Assembly: GCF_022179805.1 (NCBI RefSeq)
Contig: NZ_BPUO01000012.1
Location: 1-64,000 of the forward strand
DNA from: Cupriavidus pauculus
GTDB lineage: Bacteria; Pseudomonadota; Gammaproteobacteria; Burkholderiales; Burkholderiaceae
Direction: 5' to 3'
Length of the DNA: 64,000 bases
Shown here: positions 49,756 through 59,156 of the stretch, in pieces
Layout: the number at the start of each line of letters is the position of its first letter
How positions within the stretch are numbered: position 1 is the stretch's first letter
Made by a program: the position numbers and the translations under genes
Notes under the pieces: model-generated
What the model saw: only the letters and a program-made list of their open reading frames with translations
Told to the model about the DNA's origin: nothing
Databases searched by the model: none

Positions 49756-50523
49756 ATGACCCGCGACGCCTCCATCCCTGATACCAACCGCCGCACGCCA
49801 CCAGTTCGACCCAACTGGACGCGGCTGGCCGCGCCGGTGCGCTTCTATCCGCTGGCCGGCAAGCTGGCACCCTGGTTTTTCGCGCTGGCCGCCATCTGGC
49901 TTGCGGTCGGGCTCTGGCTCGGCTTCGTCGTGGCGCCCACCGACGCGCAGCAGGGCGAGGTCTACCGCATCATCTTCATCCACGTACCGGCCGCGTGGAT
50001 GTCGATGTTCATCTACCTCGTGATGGCCATCTACTGCGCGTTGGCGCTGGTGCTGCGCACGCGGCTCTCGGCGATGATGGCCTCTGCGCTGGCCCCCACC
50101 GGCGCGATGTTCACGTTCCTGGCGCTCTGGACCGGCGCGCTGTGGGGCAAGCCCACGTGGGGCACGTGGTGGGTCTGGGATGCGCGGCTCACGTCCGAGC
50201 TGATCCTGCTGTTTCTCTACCTTGGCTTCATCGCGATGGAATCGGCCATCGACGAGCCGCGCCGCGCCGAGCGCGCCTGCGCCGTGCTGGCACTGGTTGG
50301 CGTGGTCAACCTGCCCGTGATCTATTTCTCGGTGCAGTGGTGGAACACGCTGCACCAGGGCGCATCGGTCAGCCTGACCGCCGCACCCACCATGGCCACG
50401 ACGATGTTGGCCGGCATGCTGGCGATGACGCTGGCGTGCTGGACGTACACGATTGCGGTGACCCTGGTGCGCGTGCGATGCATCCTGCGCGAGCGTGGCG
50501 AAGTGCGGGTGGCTGGGCCATGA
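49756..50523 (+). CDS. ccmC: Haem transporter/handling protein CcmC
   Basis: A 255-residue, six-helix protein with the Trp-rich haem motif GTWWVWDARLTSE. It loads haem onto CcmE. The N-terminus has a short hydrophilic extension before the first helix. The ATGA overlap with ccmD couples translation. Confidence 0.95.
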   Translation: MTRDASIPDTNRRTPPVRPNWTRLAAPVRFYPLAGKLAPWFFALAAIWLAVGLWLGFVVAPTDAQQGEVYRIIFIHVPAAWMSMFIYLVMAIYCALALVLRTRLSAMMASALAPTGAMFTFLALWTGALWGKPTWGTWWVWDARLTSELILLFLYLGFIAMESAIDEPRRAERACAVLALVGVVNLPVIYFSVQWWNTLHQGASVSLTAAPTMATTMLAGMLAMTLACWTYTIAVTLVRVRCILRERGEVRVAGP

Positions 50524-50654
50524 GCACACACGCCGCCTATATCGCCGGGGCCTTCGGCATCGCATTCCTGGCCGTCGCGCTGGAACTGCTGTGGCTCGCC
50601 AAGCGCGGGCGACAGCGCCACGCCCAGAGTGACAACCTGGACGACGCGCCATGA
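50520..50654 (+). CDS. ccmD: Small membrane protein CcmD
   Basis: A 44-residue, single-helix protein (YIAGAFGIAFLAVALELLWL) with a basic tail. It stabilises the CcmABC-CcmE complex. It overlaps ccmC and ccmE by four bases each. Confidence 0.9.
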   Translation: MSTHAAYIAGAFGIAFLAVALELLWLAKRGRQRHAQSDNLDDAP

Positions 50655-51109
50655 TGACCGCGCGCCAACGCCGCCTTGGGCTGCTGCTGGCCGCGCTGGT
50701 ATGCGGTGGCGTGGCGCTGGCGCTGGTGCTCAATGCGTTCCAGTCGAACCTGGTGTTCTTCTTCAGCCCGAGCCAAGTGGCCACGCACGAGGCGCCCACG
50801 GCCCGTGCGTTCCGGCTGGGCGGCCTGGTGGCGCCTGGGTCGGTCCGCCGCGAAGCCGAAAGCCTGACCATCCGCTTCGTGGTGACCGATACGCGGCACG
50901 ATGTGCCGGTGGTCTATCGCGGCCTGCTGCCCGACCTGTTCCGCGAAGGTAAGGGTGTGGTGGCGCGCGGCACGCTCGACGCCGGCGGCACGTTCGTGGC
51001 CAGCGAGGTACTGGCCAAGCATGACGAGAACTATATGCCGCCGGAAGCGGCCGAAGCGCTCAAGCGCGCCGCAAACGACGGCAGCACGGACCAGAAGGCA
51101 CAGCGATGA
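50651..51109 (+). CDS. ccmE: Haem chaperone CcmE
   Basis: A 152-residue membrane-anchored OB-fold protein. The haem-attaching His lies in LAKHDENYMPPE. N-terminal anchor LGLLLAALVCGGVALALVL. It carries haem covalently from CcmC to CcmF. Confidence 0.96.
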   Translation: MMTARQRRLGLLLAALVCGGVALALVLNAFQSNLVFFFSPSQVATHEAPTARAFRLGGLVAPGSVRREAESLTIRFVVTDTRHDVPVVYRGLLPDLFREGKGVVARGTLDAGGTFVASEVLAKHDENYMPPEAAEALKRAANDGSTDQKAQR

Positions 51110-53136
51110 TGGTCGAACTGGGTCACTTCGCGTTGATCTGCGCACTGCTGGCGGCGCTGGTGCAGGCCGTGCTGCCGCTGGCCGGTGCGCCGCGCGGCTT
51201 CGTGCCGTGGATGGCGCTGGCCCGCCCAGCCGCGGTACTCCAGGGGCTGCTGGTGCTGGCCGCGTACGTGGCGCTCACGGCAGCGTTCGTCGGCGATGAC
51301 TTCAGCGTGCGCTACGTGGCGGCAAACTCCAACAGTGCGCTGCCGCTGATCTATCGCATGGCGGCCGTGTGGGGCGGCCACGAGGGGTCGATGCTGCTGT
51401 GGACGCTGATGCTGGCGGGGTGGTCCTTTGCGGTGGCAATGTTCAGCCGCCGTCTGCCGCTGGCCTTCGTGGCACGCGTGCTGGGCGTAATGGGTGCCAT
51501 CAGCAGCGGCTTGCTGCTGTTCCTGCTGTTTGCGTCGAATCCCTTCATCCGGCTGCTACCGCGCGCCATGGAAGGCAAGGACCTGAACCCCCTGCTGCAG
51601 GACCCCGGCATGGTGTTCCACCCGCCCTTCCTCTACATGGGCTACGTGGGCTTTGCCGTGGCGTTCGCGTTCGCCATCGCGGCGCTGCTCGAAGGACGCC
51701 TCGACGCGTCGTGGGCGCGCTGGTCGCGGCCATGGACCATCCTCGCGTGGATGTTCCTGACCGTGGGCATCGCGCTGGGCAGCATGTGGGCCTACTACGA
51801 GCTGGGCTGGGGCGGCTGGTGGTTCTGGGACCCCGTGGAAAACGCATCGTTCATGCCGTGGCTGGCCGGCACGGCGTTGATCCACTCGCTGGCCGTCACC
51901 GAAAAGCGAGGCGCATTTCGCGCATGGACAGCAGTGCTGGCCATCTTCACTTTCTCGCTGAGCCTGCTGGGCACGTTCCTCGTGCGCTCCGGCGTGCTGA
52001 CGTCGGTGCACGCGTTCGCGGTAGACCCCCGGCGCGGCATCTTCATCCTGACGCTGCTGGGGCTGGTTACCGGGCTGGCGTTGGCCATCTTTGCCTGGCG
52101 CGCGCCACAGTTGCGGCGAGGCACCGATTTCGGGCTGGCGTCGCGCGAAAGCTTCCTGCTGGCCAACAATGTGCTGCTGGCCGTGGCCACCTCGGCCGTG
52201 TTGTTAGGCACGCTGTATCCGCTGCTGCTCGATGTACTGGACCTGGGCAAAGTCTCGGTGGGGCCCGCGTACTTCGAGCAGGTGTTCGTGCCGCTGATGG
52301 CGCCCGCCGTGCTGTTGATGGGCGCGGCGCCGCTGGCCCGCTGGCGGCGTGGCGAACTGCCGCCGATTGCGCGCCGGCTGCGCTGGGCAGCGGTGGCCAG
52401 CGTGGTCGTCGCCATCGGCCTGTGGCTCGTGCTGCGCAATCGCTCGGCCCTGACCGGCCTGGGGTTGGCGCTGGCCATCTGGTGCATCGCCACCGCGCTG
52501 GTCAGCCTGGCGGGCCGGCTGCGGCACGCGCACAGCCTGTGGCAGGCACTACGCCAACTGCCGGCGGGCTATTGCGGCATGCTGCTGGCACACGTTGGCG
52601 TGGGGGTCTTCGTGGTAGGCGTGACGCTGGTGAACAGCCAGGAGACCATGCGCGAACTGCCGATGCGGCCCGGCGACACCGTGACGGTGGACGGTTACGA
52701 ATTCCGCTTCGACGGCGTGGTGCCTGCCGTGGGGCCCAACTACGAGGCGCTGCGCGGCATCATCACGGTCCATCGCCAGGGCCGCTTGCAGACCACGCTG
52801 GTGACCGAACGGCGCATCTACCGCAGCCAGGACATGCCCACCACCGAAGCGGCGATCGATACCGGCTTCACGCGCGACCTGTACGTAGCTATCGGCGAAG
52901 CGGCCGGCGAGAAGGTCTGGGCCGTGCGCATCTACGTGAAGCCGTTCGTGAAGTGGATCTGGGCCGGCTGCGCGCTGATGGCGCTGGGCGGACTGATTGC
53001 CGCATGCGACAGGCGCTACCGGGTGCGGCATCGAGTGACGATCTCCACGCCGTCGCTCGACAGTGACGGGCGCGACAGCGTGCCGGTGCCGCAGCCCGTC
53101 ATCGCCACGCGCCGCTACCAGGAGCCCAGCCCATGA
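51106..53136 (+). CDS. ccmF: Haem lyase subunit CcmF
   Basis: A 676-residue polytopic protein with the WWD haem motif WGGWWFWDPVEN, AVWGGHEGSMLLW near the N-terminus, and a periplasmic C-terminal domain. With CcmH it attaches haem to apocytochromes such as NapB and NapC. Confidence 0.96.
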   Translation: MMVELGHFALICALLAALVQAVLPLAGAPRGFVPWMALARPAAVLQGLLVLAAYVALTAAFVGDDFSVRYVAANSNSALPLIYRMAAVWGGHEGSMLLWTLMLAGWSFAVAMFSRRLPLAFVARVLGVMGAISSGLLLFLLFASNPFIRLLPRAMEGKDLNPLLQDPGMVFHPPFLYMGYVGFAVAFAFAIAALLEGRLDASWARWSRPWTILAWMFLTVGIALGSMWAYYELGWGGWWFWDPVENASFMPWLAGTALIHSLAVTEKRGAFRAWTAVLAIFTFSLSLLGTFLVRSGVLTSVHAFAVDPRRGIFILTLLGLVTGLALAIFAWRAPQLRRGTDFGLASRESFLLANNVLLAVATSAVLLGTLYPLLLDVLDLGKVSVGPAYFEQVFVPLMAPAVLLMGAAPLARWRRGELPPIARRLRWAAVASVVVAIGLWLVLRNRSALTGLGLALAIWCIATALVSLAGRLRHAHSLWQALRQLPAGYCGMLLAHVGVGVFVVGVTLVNSQETMRELPMRPGDTVTVDGYEFRFDGVVPAVGPNYEALRGIITVHRQGRLQTTLVTERRIYRSQDMPTTEAAIDTGFTRDLYVAIGEAAGEKVWAVRIYVKPFVKWIWAGCALMALGGLIAACDRRYRVRHRVTISTPSLDSDGRDSVPVPQPVIATRRYQEPSP

Positions 53137-53690
53137 CGCGCTATCTGCTGCCGCTGGCGATCTTCCTGGCCATCGTCGTCGCGCTCGGCGCCGGGCTGCG
53201 CCACGATCCGCGCGAGCTGCAGTCGGCGCTGGTGGGCAAGCCCGCGCCTGCGTTTGCCCTGCCGGTACTGCCGGTGCCAGGCCAGCCCGAGCGCATGGTG
53301 CAGGCGGCGGATATGCGCGGCAAGATCTGGATCCTGAACGTCTGGGCGTCGTGGTGCGCGGCGTGCCGCACCGAGCATCCGGTACTGGTGGACTTCGCGG
53401 CAAAGTCGCCCGTGCCGCTCTACGGGCTCAACTACAAGGACACCACGCCGGCCGCCGAGGCCTGGCTGCAGCAGATGGGCAATCCGTACGTGCAATCGCT
53501 GGTCGACGCCGACGGCCGGGTCGGCATCGACTTCGGCGTCTACGGCGTGCCCGAGACGTACATCATCGACGCGCAGGGCACGGTGCGGTATCGGCAGGTG
53601 GGTCCGGTGACGCCCGATGTGCTGGAACGGCAGATCAAGCCGGTGTTGCAGCGGCTGCAACAGGGAGGTGCGCGTGCGAATCCTGCCTAG
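53133..53690 (+). CDS. ccmG: Thiol:disulfide oxidoreductase CcmG/DsbE
   Basis: A 185-residue membrane-anchored thioredoxin-fold protein with active site WCAAC (in ASWCAACRTEHPVL) and the cis-Pro region GVPETYIIDAQG. It reduces the CXXCH of apocytochromes. It overlaps ccmF by four bases and the ccmH start by 17. Confidence 0.95.
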   Translation: MTRYLLPLAIFLAIVVALGAGLRHDPRELQSALVGKPAPAFALPVLPVPGQPERMVQAADMRGKIWILNVWASWCAACRTEHPVLVDFAAKSPVPLYGLNYKDTTPAAEAWLQQMGNPYVQSLVDADGRVGIDFGVYGVPETYIIDAQGTVRYRQVGPVTPDVLERQIKPVLQRLQQGGARANPA

Positions 53691-54738
53691 GCCGTTGCGC
53701 GGCTGGCTGACGGCATGGCTGCTGGCCGTGCTGTCGTGGCACGCCGGCGCGGCGCCATTGTCCGATGCGGAACTCGATGCGCGCGTGCATTCGCTATCGC
53801 AGCAACTGCGCTGCCTGGTGTGCCAGAACCAGACCCTGGCGGACTCCAACGCCGAACTGGCGGTGGACCTGCGCCGGCAGATCCGCACCCAGTTGGCCCA
53901 GGGCGCCAGCGATTCGGCCATCAAGGATTACCTGGTGCAGCGCTACGGCGACTTCGTGCTTTACGATCCGCCGTTCAAGCCGTCGACGTGGTTGCTGTGG
54001 TTGGGACCGTTTGTGTTACTGGTTGGGATTGTCTGGTACTTGCGCAGGCGTGGTAGGTCTGGCAACGCCTTACCCTCACCCCCGGCCTCTCTCCCGCAGG
54101 GCGGGAGAGAGGCGCAAGACAGCGGCGAGAAGGCGCGTTTGGGTGCGCCCCGCTCCCGCTGGACCACCGCCATCCTGTCCCTGGCATTGCCGCCCGCCGC
54201 CGCACTGCTCTATCTCCACCTGGGCACCCCCGCCGCCGTGATCCAGGGCACCGACACACACAGCCTCTCCGGTGACGCCCACGCGCCCGACATCTCGCAG
54301 ATCGAAACCATGGTCGACCAGCTTGCGCGACGCCTGCAGACAAACCCGCAAGACGCCAATGGCTGGTCGATGCTGGCCCGCTCGTACACGGTGCTGGAGC
54401 GGTTCGACGATGCGGCGGCGGCCTACGCGCGCGCCGTGGCGCTGGCGCCGGATGTGTCGGCGCTGCATGCAGACTATGCCGATGTGCTGGCGAGTCTCAA
54501 CAACGGGTCGCTGGAAGGGCCTGCGATGGAACAAATCAAGGCTGCGCTCGCTGCCGATCCGGACGATCCGAAAGGGCTGGCGCTGGCGGCCAGTGCCGCC
54601 GCCGAGCGTGGCGACACAGCCGGGGCCATCGGCTACTGGCAACGGCTCTACCGCCTGCTGCCGCCGGACTCGCAGACCGCCGCGCGCGTGGCCGCCAATC
54701 TCGCGGCAGCCCAGGGCGCCGCAGCGACGACGAAGTAG
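53674..54738 (+). CDS. ccmH: Fused CcmH-CcmI cytochrome c maturation protein containing a genomic repeat
   Basis: A 354-residue protein. The CcmH part (1-105) has a signal peptide and LRCLVCQNQTLADSNAELA with the redox Cys pair. A membrane helix (WLLWLGPFVLLVGIVWYL) follows, then a second helix near residues 161-177 and a TPR-like CcmI part (about 190-350) that holds apocytochromes. A GTG start at 53674 with GGGAGG five bases upstream is chosen; the track upstream is not CcmH-like. Residues about 133-148 between the two helices are encoded by a copy of the dispersed palindromic repeat, in frame. Confidence 0.92.
   Translation: MRILPRPLRGWLTAWLLAVLSWHAGAAPLSDAELDARVHSLSQQLRCLVCQNQTLADSNAELAVDLRRQIRTQLAQGASDSAIKDYLVQRYGDFVLYDPPFKPSTWLLWLGPFVLLVGIVWYLRRRGRSGNALPSPPASLPQGGREAQDSGEKARLGAPRSRWTTAILSLALPPAAALLYLHLGTPAAVIQGTDTHSLSGDAHAPDISQIETMVDQLARRLQTNPQDANGWSMLARSYTVLERFDDAAAAYARAVALAPDVSALHADYADVLASLNNGSLEGPAMEQIKAALAADPDDPKGLALAASAAAERGDTAGAIGYWQRLYRLLPPDSQTAARVAANLAAAQGAAATTK
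54073..54112. repeat. Palindromic CTCTCCCGC repeat, copy 4, inside ccmH
   Basis: ccctcacccccgg followed by a perfect 12-bp stem (54086-54097 with 54101-54112). Same arrangement as copy 3. It keeps the ccmH frame open and encodes LPSPPASLPQGGREAQD. Confidence 0.88.
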
Positions 54739-54887
54739 CGCGAACACACGTCCCGCCTCGATTCGTTCTAGGCATGTTGCGATGTGAATTGCGTGCACTG
54801 CCGGGTGTTTGTCGAGGGACAAGCCTGGTCGCGGTGAATCGCTGCACAATCCGGCCTCATTGCATTTGTGCTTTAGGCAGCATCAGT

Positions 54888-55274
54888 ATGTGGGACATCA
54901 ATCAATCCCTGCCGGAGTCCGCTCCCCAAAGCGAGACACCGCGCCACACGCGTCTCGCCCTGGCCATTCACATCCGTCCGCCCGACTACCTGTACGGCGC
55001 CCTGCCCCTTCGGCACATCAACACCTCCCGCCTGCGCCGATTTGTCATGCTGATGCATCACGAATCGGCCATTGTGGCAGGGCGTCATACCGGCATCCGG
55101 GCCGCCTGCATCCACTACGCGGTCCGTCGTCTCGAAGACCGCCTGTCCACCCAGCTCTTTGTCCGCGAGGCTTCGTCGATGCATCGCACCGCCGCCGCGC
55201 AACGCCTCTATCCCTGTGCCATCCGGCTGCTGTCGATGTGGGACAACCTCGTGGCCGAATCCGTGCGCGCGTGA
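54888..55274 (+). CDS. LysR-like protein with DNA-binding domain only
   Basis: A 128-residue protein starting MWDINQSLPESAPQSE. From about residue 42 it matches the LysR winged helix (RHINTSRLRRFVMLMHHE, then YAVRRLEDRLSTQLFVREAS), ending at about 128 with no effector domain. The helix-turn-helix has unusual residues (AGRHTGIRAACIHYA). The gene ends cleanly with TGA, and the sequence after it is not an effector domain, so this is not a simple recent truncation. It could be a constitutive binder or a dominant partner for other LysR proteins. Confidence 0.7.
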   Translation: MWDINQSLPESAPQSETPRHTRLALAIHIRPPDYLYGALPLRHINTSRLRRFVMLMHHESAIVAGRHTGIRAACIHYAVRRLEDRLSTQLFVREASSMHRTAAAQRLYPCAIRLLSMWDNLVAESVRA

Positions 55275-55353
55275 CGCCACCGGCCCATCGCAACGGACGG
55301 CTCCGGCAAACATCGTAGAATGGCCATTGGCTCGCGAACTGAGGAATCGACTC

Positions 55354-56412
55354 ATGGCCGACCCCGAAGGTCTGCATCACAAGACGTTCCTGTTGTTGCT
55401 GGCGATGGTCACCATCGCATTTTTCTGGATCTTGCTGCCCTTCTATGGCGCGGTGTTCTGGGGCGCGGTACTGGCCATCATCTTCGCGCCATTGCAGCGG
55501 CGGCTGGTGGCGGGCCTGCGCGGCCGCACCAACATCGCGGCGCTGCTCACGCTGTTGCTGGTGCTGCTGCTGGTGATCCTGCCACTGATCTTCATCACGA
55601 TGTCGCTGATCCAGGAGGGCGTGAACCTCTATGACAACGTTCGCTCGGGGCGGATCAACTTCGGCCACTATTTCCAGTCCGCCGCCGATGCGTTGCCACC
55701 CTTCGTGCGCGACATCCTGGCGCGTGCCGACCTGGCCAGCATTTCTGACGTGAAGGACAAGCTCAGCGCCAGCGCGCTGGTGGCCAGCCAGGCCGTAGCC
55801 ACGCGGGCGCTCAGCATCGGCCAGAACACGGCGCAGTTCATGATCAGCTTTGCCATCATGCTCTATCTGCTGTTCTTTCTGCTGCGCGACGGCCCGCAAC
55901 TGTCGCGCCGGCTGCGCCAGGCGGTGCCGCTGAGTGCGTCGCACAAGGTGCACCTGATCCAGAAATTCACCACGGTCGTGCGCGCCACGGTCAAGGGCAA
56001 TATCGCCGTGGCCGTGGTGCAGGGCATACTGGGCGGCGGCATATTCACGGTGCTCGGCATCCAGGGCGCATTGCTGTGGGGCGTGGTCATGGCCTTCCTG
56101 TCGCTGCTGCCAGCGGTGGGTGCCGGGCTGATCTGGGCACCCGTGGCGGTCTACTTCCTGCTGACTGGCGATGTCATCAAGGGCGGCGTGCTGATTGGCT
56201 TCGGCGTGCTGGTCATCGGGCTGGTCGACAACGTGCTGCGCCCCATCCTGGTGGGCAAGGACACGCAGATGCCCGACTACGTGGTGCTGATCTCCACGCT
56301 GGGCGGCATGGCACTGTTCGGGCTGAACGGCTTTGTCATCGGGCCGCTGGTTGCCGCGCTGTTCATTGCCTGCTGGGACCTGAACAACGGCGAAGATCCG
56401 GTCGCCCACTGA
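55354..56412 (+). CDS. AI-2E-family permease
   Basis: A 352-residue inner-membrane protein with about eight helices of the AI-2E/UPF0118 family (PF01594-type). Landmarks: TVVRATVKGNIAVAVVQGIL and GVMVMAF-like region WGVVMAFLSLLPAVGAGLIW. Family members export AI-2, act as Na+/H+ exchangers or have unknown substrates. GAGGA lies upstream of the ATG. A LysR gene starts four bases after its stop. Confidence 0.88.
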   Translation: MADPEGLHHKTFLLLLAMVTIAFFWILLPFYGAVFWGAVLAIIFAPLQRRLVAGLRGRTNIAALLTLLLVLLLVILPLIFITMSLIQEGVNLYDNVRSGRINFGHYFQSAADALPPFVRDILARADLASISDVKDKLSASALVASQAVATRALSIGQNTAQFMISFAIMLYLLFFLLRDGPQLSRRLRQAVPLSASHKVHLIQKFTTVVRATVKGNIAVAVVQGILGGGIFTVLGIQGALLWGVVMAFLSLLPAVGAGLIWAPVAVYFLLTGDVIKGGVLIGFGVLVIGLVDNVLRPILVGKDTQMPDYVVLISTLGGMALFGLNGFVIGPLVAALFIACWDLNNGEDPVAH

Positions 56413-56416
56413 CGCC

Positions 56417-57331
56417 ATGGACAGACTGCAGGCGATGAAGACCTACGTGGCCGTCGTGGAATGCGGCGGCTTCACCCCGGCGGCGCGCAAGCTCGATGCG
56501 TCGCTGAGCGTGGTCAGCCGGGTGGTCACCGATCTGGAAACCCATCTGGGCGTGCGCCTGCTTACGCGCACCACGCGCGTGGTGCGGCCCACCGCCACGG
56601 GCGCTGCCTACTACGAGAACTGCCGCCGCATCTTGGCCGAGATCGACGAGGCCGAACTGGCGGCCACCGGCACGCACGCGGCCCCGCGCGGGCGCCTGTC
56701 GATCACCGCGTCGGTGCTATTCGGCCGGCGCTTTGTCACGCCGATCGTCGTCGAATATCTGCGCCGCTATCCCGAGGTGGACGTCGATTGCCTGTTCATC
56801 GACCGCATCGTCAATTTCATCGACGAAGGCATCGACGTGGGCGTGCGCATCGGCGACCTACCCAGTTCGTCGCTGCAGGCCGTCACGGTGGGCCGGGTGC
56901 GCCGTGTGGTGTGCGCCTCGCCTGAATACCTGGCGCGGCACGGGACGCCGGCAACGCCCGACGATCTGGCCGCCCATGCGGTGATCCTGACCACGGGTAT
57001 CTCCACGGTTCCAGAGTGGCGTTTTGCGCACAACGGTGAACCCATGCCGGTGCGCCTGACGCCGCGCATGGCCACCACCACCAATGATTCGGCGATTGCC
57101 ACGGCGGTGGCCAACTTCGGGCTGACGCGCGTGCTGTCCTACCAGATTGCCGACGAGGTGCGCGACGGCAAGCTCCACATCGTGCTGGAAGACTACGAGC
57201 CGCCGGCGCTGCCAATCCAGATCATCCACCGCGAGGGCCGCCATGCCATGCACAAGGTGCGCGCCTTCATCGACCTGGCCGTGGAAGTGCTGCGGTCCAA
57301 CACCTTCCTGAACGGGACCAACCCGGACTGA
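56417..57331 (+). CDS. LysR-family regulator (CrgA-like)
   Basis: A 304-residue regulator: MDRLQAMKTYVAVVECGGFT, with VVSRVVTDLETHLGVRLLTR and TRVVRPTATGAAYYENCRRI typical of the CrgA branch. It may regulate the upstream permease, with which it is co-transcribed, or the downstream GST/flavoprotein pair. Confidence 0.92.
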   Translation: MDRLQAMKTYVAVVECGGFTPAARKLDASLSVVSRVVTDLETHLGVRLLTRTTRVVRPTATGAAYYENCRRILAEIDEAELAATGTHAAPRGRLSITASVLFGRRFVTPIVVEYLRRYPEVDVDCLFIDRIVNFIDEGIDVGVRIGDLPSSSLQAVTVGRVRRVVCASPEYLARHGTPATPDDLAAHAVILTTGISTVPEWRFAHNGEPMPVRLTPRMATTTNDSAIATAVANFGLTRVLSYQIADEVRDGKLHIVLEDYEPPALPIQIIHREGRHAMHKVRAFIDLAVEVLRSNTFLNGTNPD

Positions 57332-57457
57332 TTCTCCCGGAATCCGAAAGAGTCTCTTCGACCGGCGGCCATTTTTCTGCGATTGCCGGGTGTCTATAGT
57401 CGATCCGTAAGCAGCGTTTGCACTGAACGCCGCAACAATCGACCAAGGACACCCACC

Positions 57458-58069
57458 ATGAAACTGTACGGCCTCCGACTTTCCGGACACTCGCACCGCG
57501 CTTGGCTCTTTTTGTCGCTGCTGGGCCAGCCTGCCGAGTGGATCGACGTGGATCTGGCGGCCCGCGCCCACAAGACCCCAGAATTCCTAGCCCTGAATCC
57601 GTTTGGACAGGTGCCGGTGCTGGTCGATGACGGCGTGGTGATCAGCGACTCCAATGCCATCCTGGTCTACTTGAGCAAGAAGCTCGGCCGCACCGACTGG
57701 CTGCCCGAGACCCCCGTGGAAGCGGCCGCCGTACAGCGCTGGCTCTCGGTAGCGGCCGGCGACCTGGCCTTCGGCCCGGCCCGGGCGCGCCTGGTCACGG
57801 TCTTCAAGGCGCAGGTCGACGGCAAGGACGCCATCGAACGTGCGCACGTCTTGCTCAAGCGGATGGACGACGCGCTGGCCGCCAGCCCGTGGATTGCCGC
57901 CAATCACCCGACGATTGCCGACGTGGCGCTGTACAGCTACACCGCTAGCGCGCCGGAAGGCTTTGTCGACCTGGCCGGCTACACCAATGTGCGCCAGTGG
58001 CTGGCACGCGTGGAAGCGCTGCCCGGCTTCACGCCGTTCCAGGCCACGGCGGTCGGCCTGGCCGCCTGA
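57458..58069 (+). CDS. Glutathione S-transferase
   Basis: A 203-residue cytosolic GST. Thioredoxin-like N-domain with SGHSHRAWLFLSLLGQPAEW, the cis-Pro QVPVLVDDGVVISDSNAIL, and the helical C-domain with HPTIADVALYSYTASAPEG (N-capping box). It conjugates or uses glutathione on electrophiles. It is followed by a PPOX-fold flavoprotein after 39 bases, a common pairing. Confidence 0.92.
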   Translation: MKLYGLRLSGHSHRAWLFLSLLGQPAEWIDVDLAARAHKTPEFLALNPFGQVPVLVDDGVVISDSNAILVYLSKKLGRTDWLPETPVEAAAVQRWLSVAAGDLAFGPARARLVTVFKAQVDGKDAIERAHVLLKRMDDALAASPWIAANHPTIADVALYSYTASAPEGFVDLAGYTNVRQWLARVEALPGFTPFQATAVGLAA

Positions 58070-58108
58070 CGTTCCCACCCACGCACCACACTCGCCCAGG
58101 AGCCCGTC

Positions 58109-59092
58109 ATGACCCCGCAATCCGCCATCCACGTGGAAACCCTGCCCGGTACGCCCTGGCATACGGGCGAGCGCGTGCTGCAGGCCAGTATCGGCGTCGA
58201 CGAACGCCTGGCCGAGGTGGGTTCGCGCGTGGTGCGCGACTACATGCCCGACCAGCATCGCGATTTCTTCGCCATGCTGCCCTCGGTCGTGATCGGCACG
58301 GTGGCCCCCGACGGGCGCCCCTGGGCCACGGTGCGCGCGGGCCATCCGGGCTTCATGCATTCGCCCGAGCCGCACCAGCTCGACGTGACGCTGGTGCGCG
58401 AAGCCAGCGATCCCGCCGATGCGGGCATGGAAGACGGCAACGCCATCGGGTTGTTGGGCATCCAGCCGGCCACGCGCCGCCGCAATCGCATGAACGGCAC
58501 GATTCATCGCGACGGTTCGCCGACGTTCCAGGTGGCCGTGGGCCAGAGCTTCGGCAACTGCCCGCAGTACATCCAGAAGCGCGAGCCGGTGATGATGCGC
58601 GACCCGGCCGAGCCGGGCAGCGTGCCGCCCGTGCTGCTGGACGGGCTCGACGACCGCGCCCGCAAGCTCATTGGCCGCGCGGATTCGTTCTTCGTGGCGA
58701 CCTACGTGGACCTGCCCGGCGGGCAGCGCCAGGTGGACGTGTCGCATCGCGGCGGCCGGCCCGGGTTTGTGCGCGTGGATGCCGACGGCGGCCTGACGAT
58801 CCCGGACTTCCAGGGCAACATGTTCTTCAACACGCTTGGCAACATGCTAGTCAATCCGGTGGCCGGGCTGGTGTTCGTGAGCTACGCCACGGGTGACCTG
58901 CTGCAACTGAGCGGCCGCACCGAGGTGCTAATCAACTCACCGGACATCGCCCGTTTCGAAGGCGCGCTGCGGCTGTGGCGCTTCATGCCGGAAGTCATCG
59001 TGCGCCGCGACTTCGCGTTGCCGCTGCGCTGGGACATCGACCCCGACGGCGCGTCGCCGCAGGCGCTGGCCACGGGTACTTGGGGCGCCTGA
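58109..59092 (+). CDS. Pyridoxamine 5'-phosphate oxidase-family flavoprotein
   Basis: A 327-residue protein with a split-barrel flavin fold. Core motifs: FFAMLPSVVIGTVAPDGRPW and MFFNTLGNMLVNPVAGLVF, the latter typical of PPOX-like proteins encoded beside GST genes. Some homologues continue into a ferredoxin reductase; this one does not. Function unknown; probably FMN- or F420-type redox or a detoxification role with the GST. Confidence 0.85.
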   Translation: MTPQSAIHVETLPGTPWHTGERVLQASIGVDERLAEVGSRVVRDYMPDQHRDFFAMLPSVVIGTVAPDGRPWATVRAGHPGFMHSPEPHQLDVTLVREASDPADAGMEDGNAIGLLGIQPATRRRNRMNGTIHRDGSPTFQVAVGQSFGNCPQYIQKREPVMMRDPAEPGSVPPVLLDGLDDRARKLIGRADSFFVATYVDLPGGQRQVDVSHRGGRPGFVRVDADGGLTIPDFQGNMFFNTLGNMLVNPVAGLVFVSYATGDLLQLSGRTEVLINSPDIARFEGALRLWRFMPEVIVRRDFALPLRWDIDPDGASPQALATGTWGA

Positions 59093-59156
59093 GCGGAATT
59101 TTCATCGGGGTGACCGGGGGCTGTGCCACAATCGCGCCAGTTTTTGGCCCGACCGG

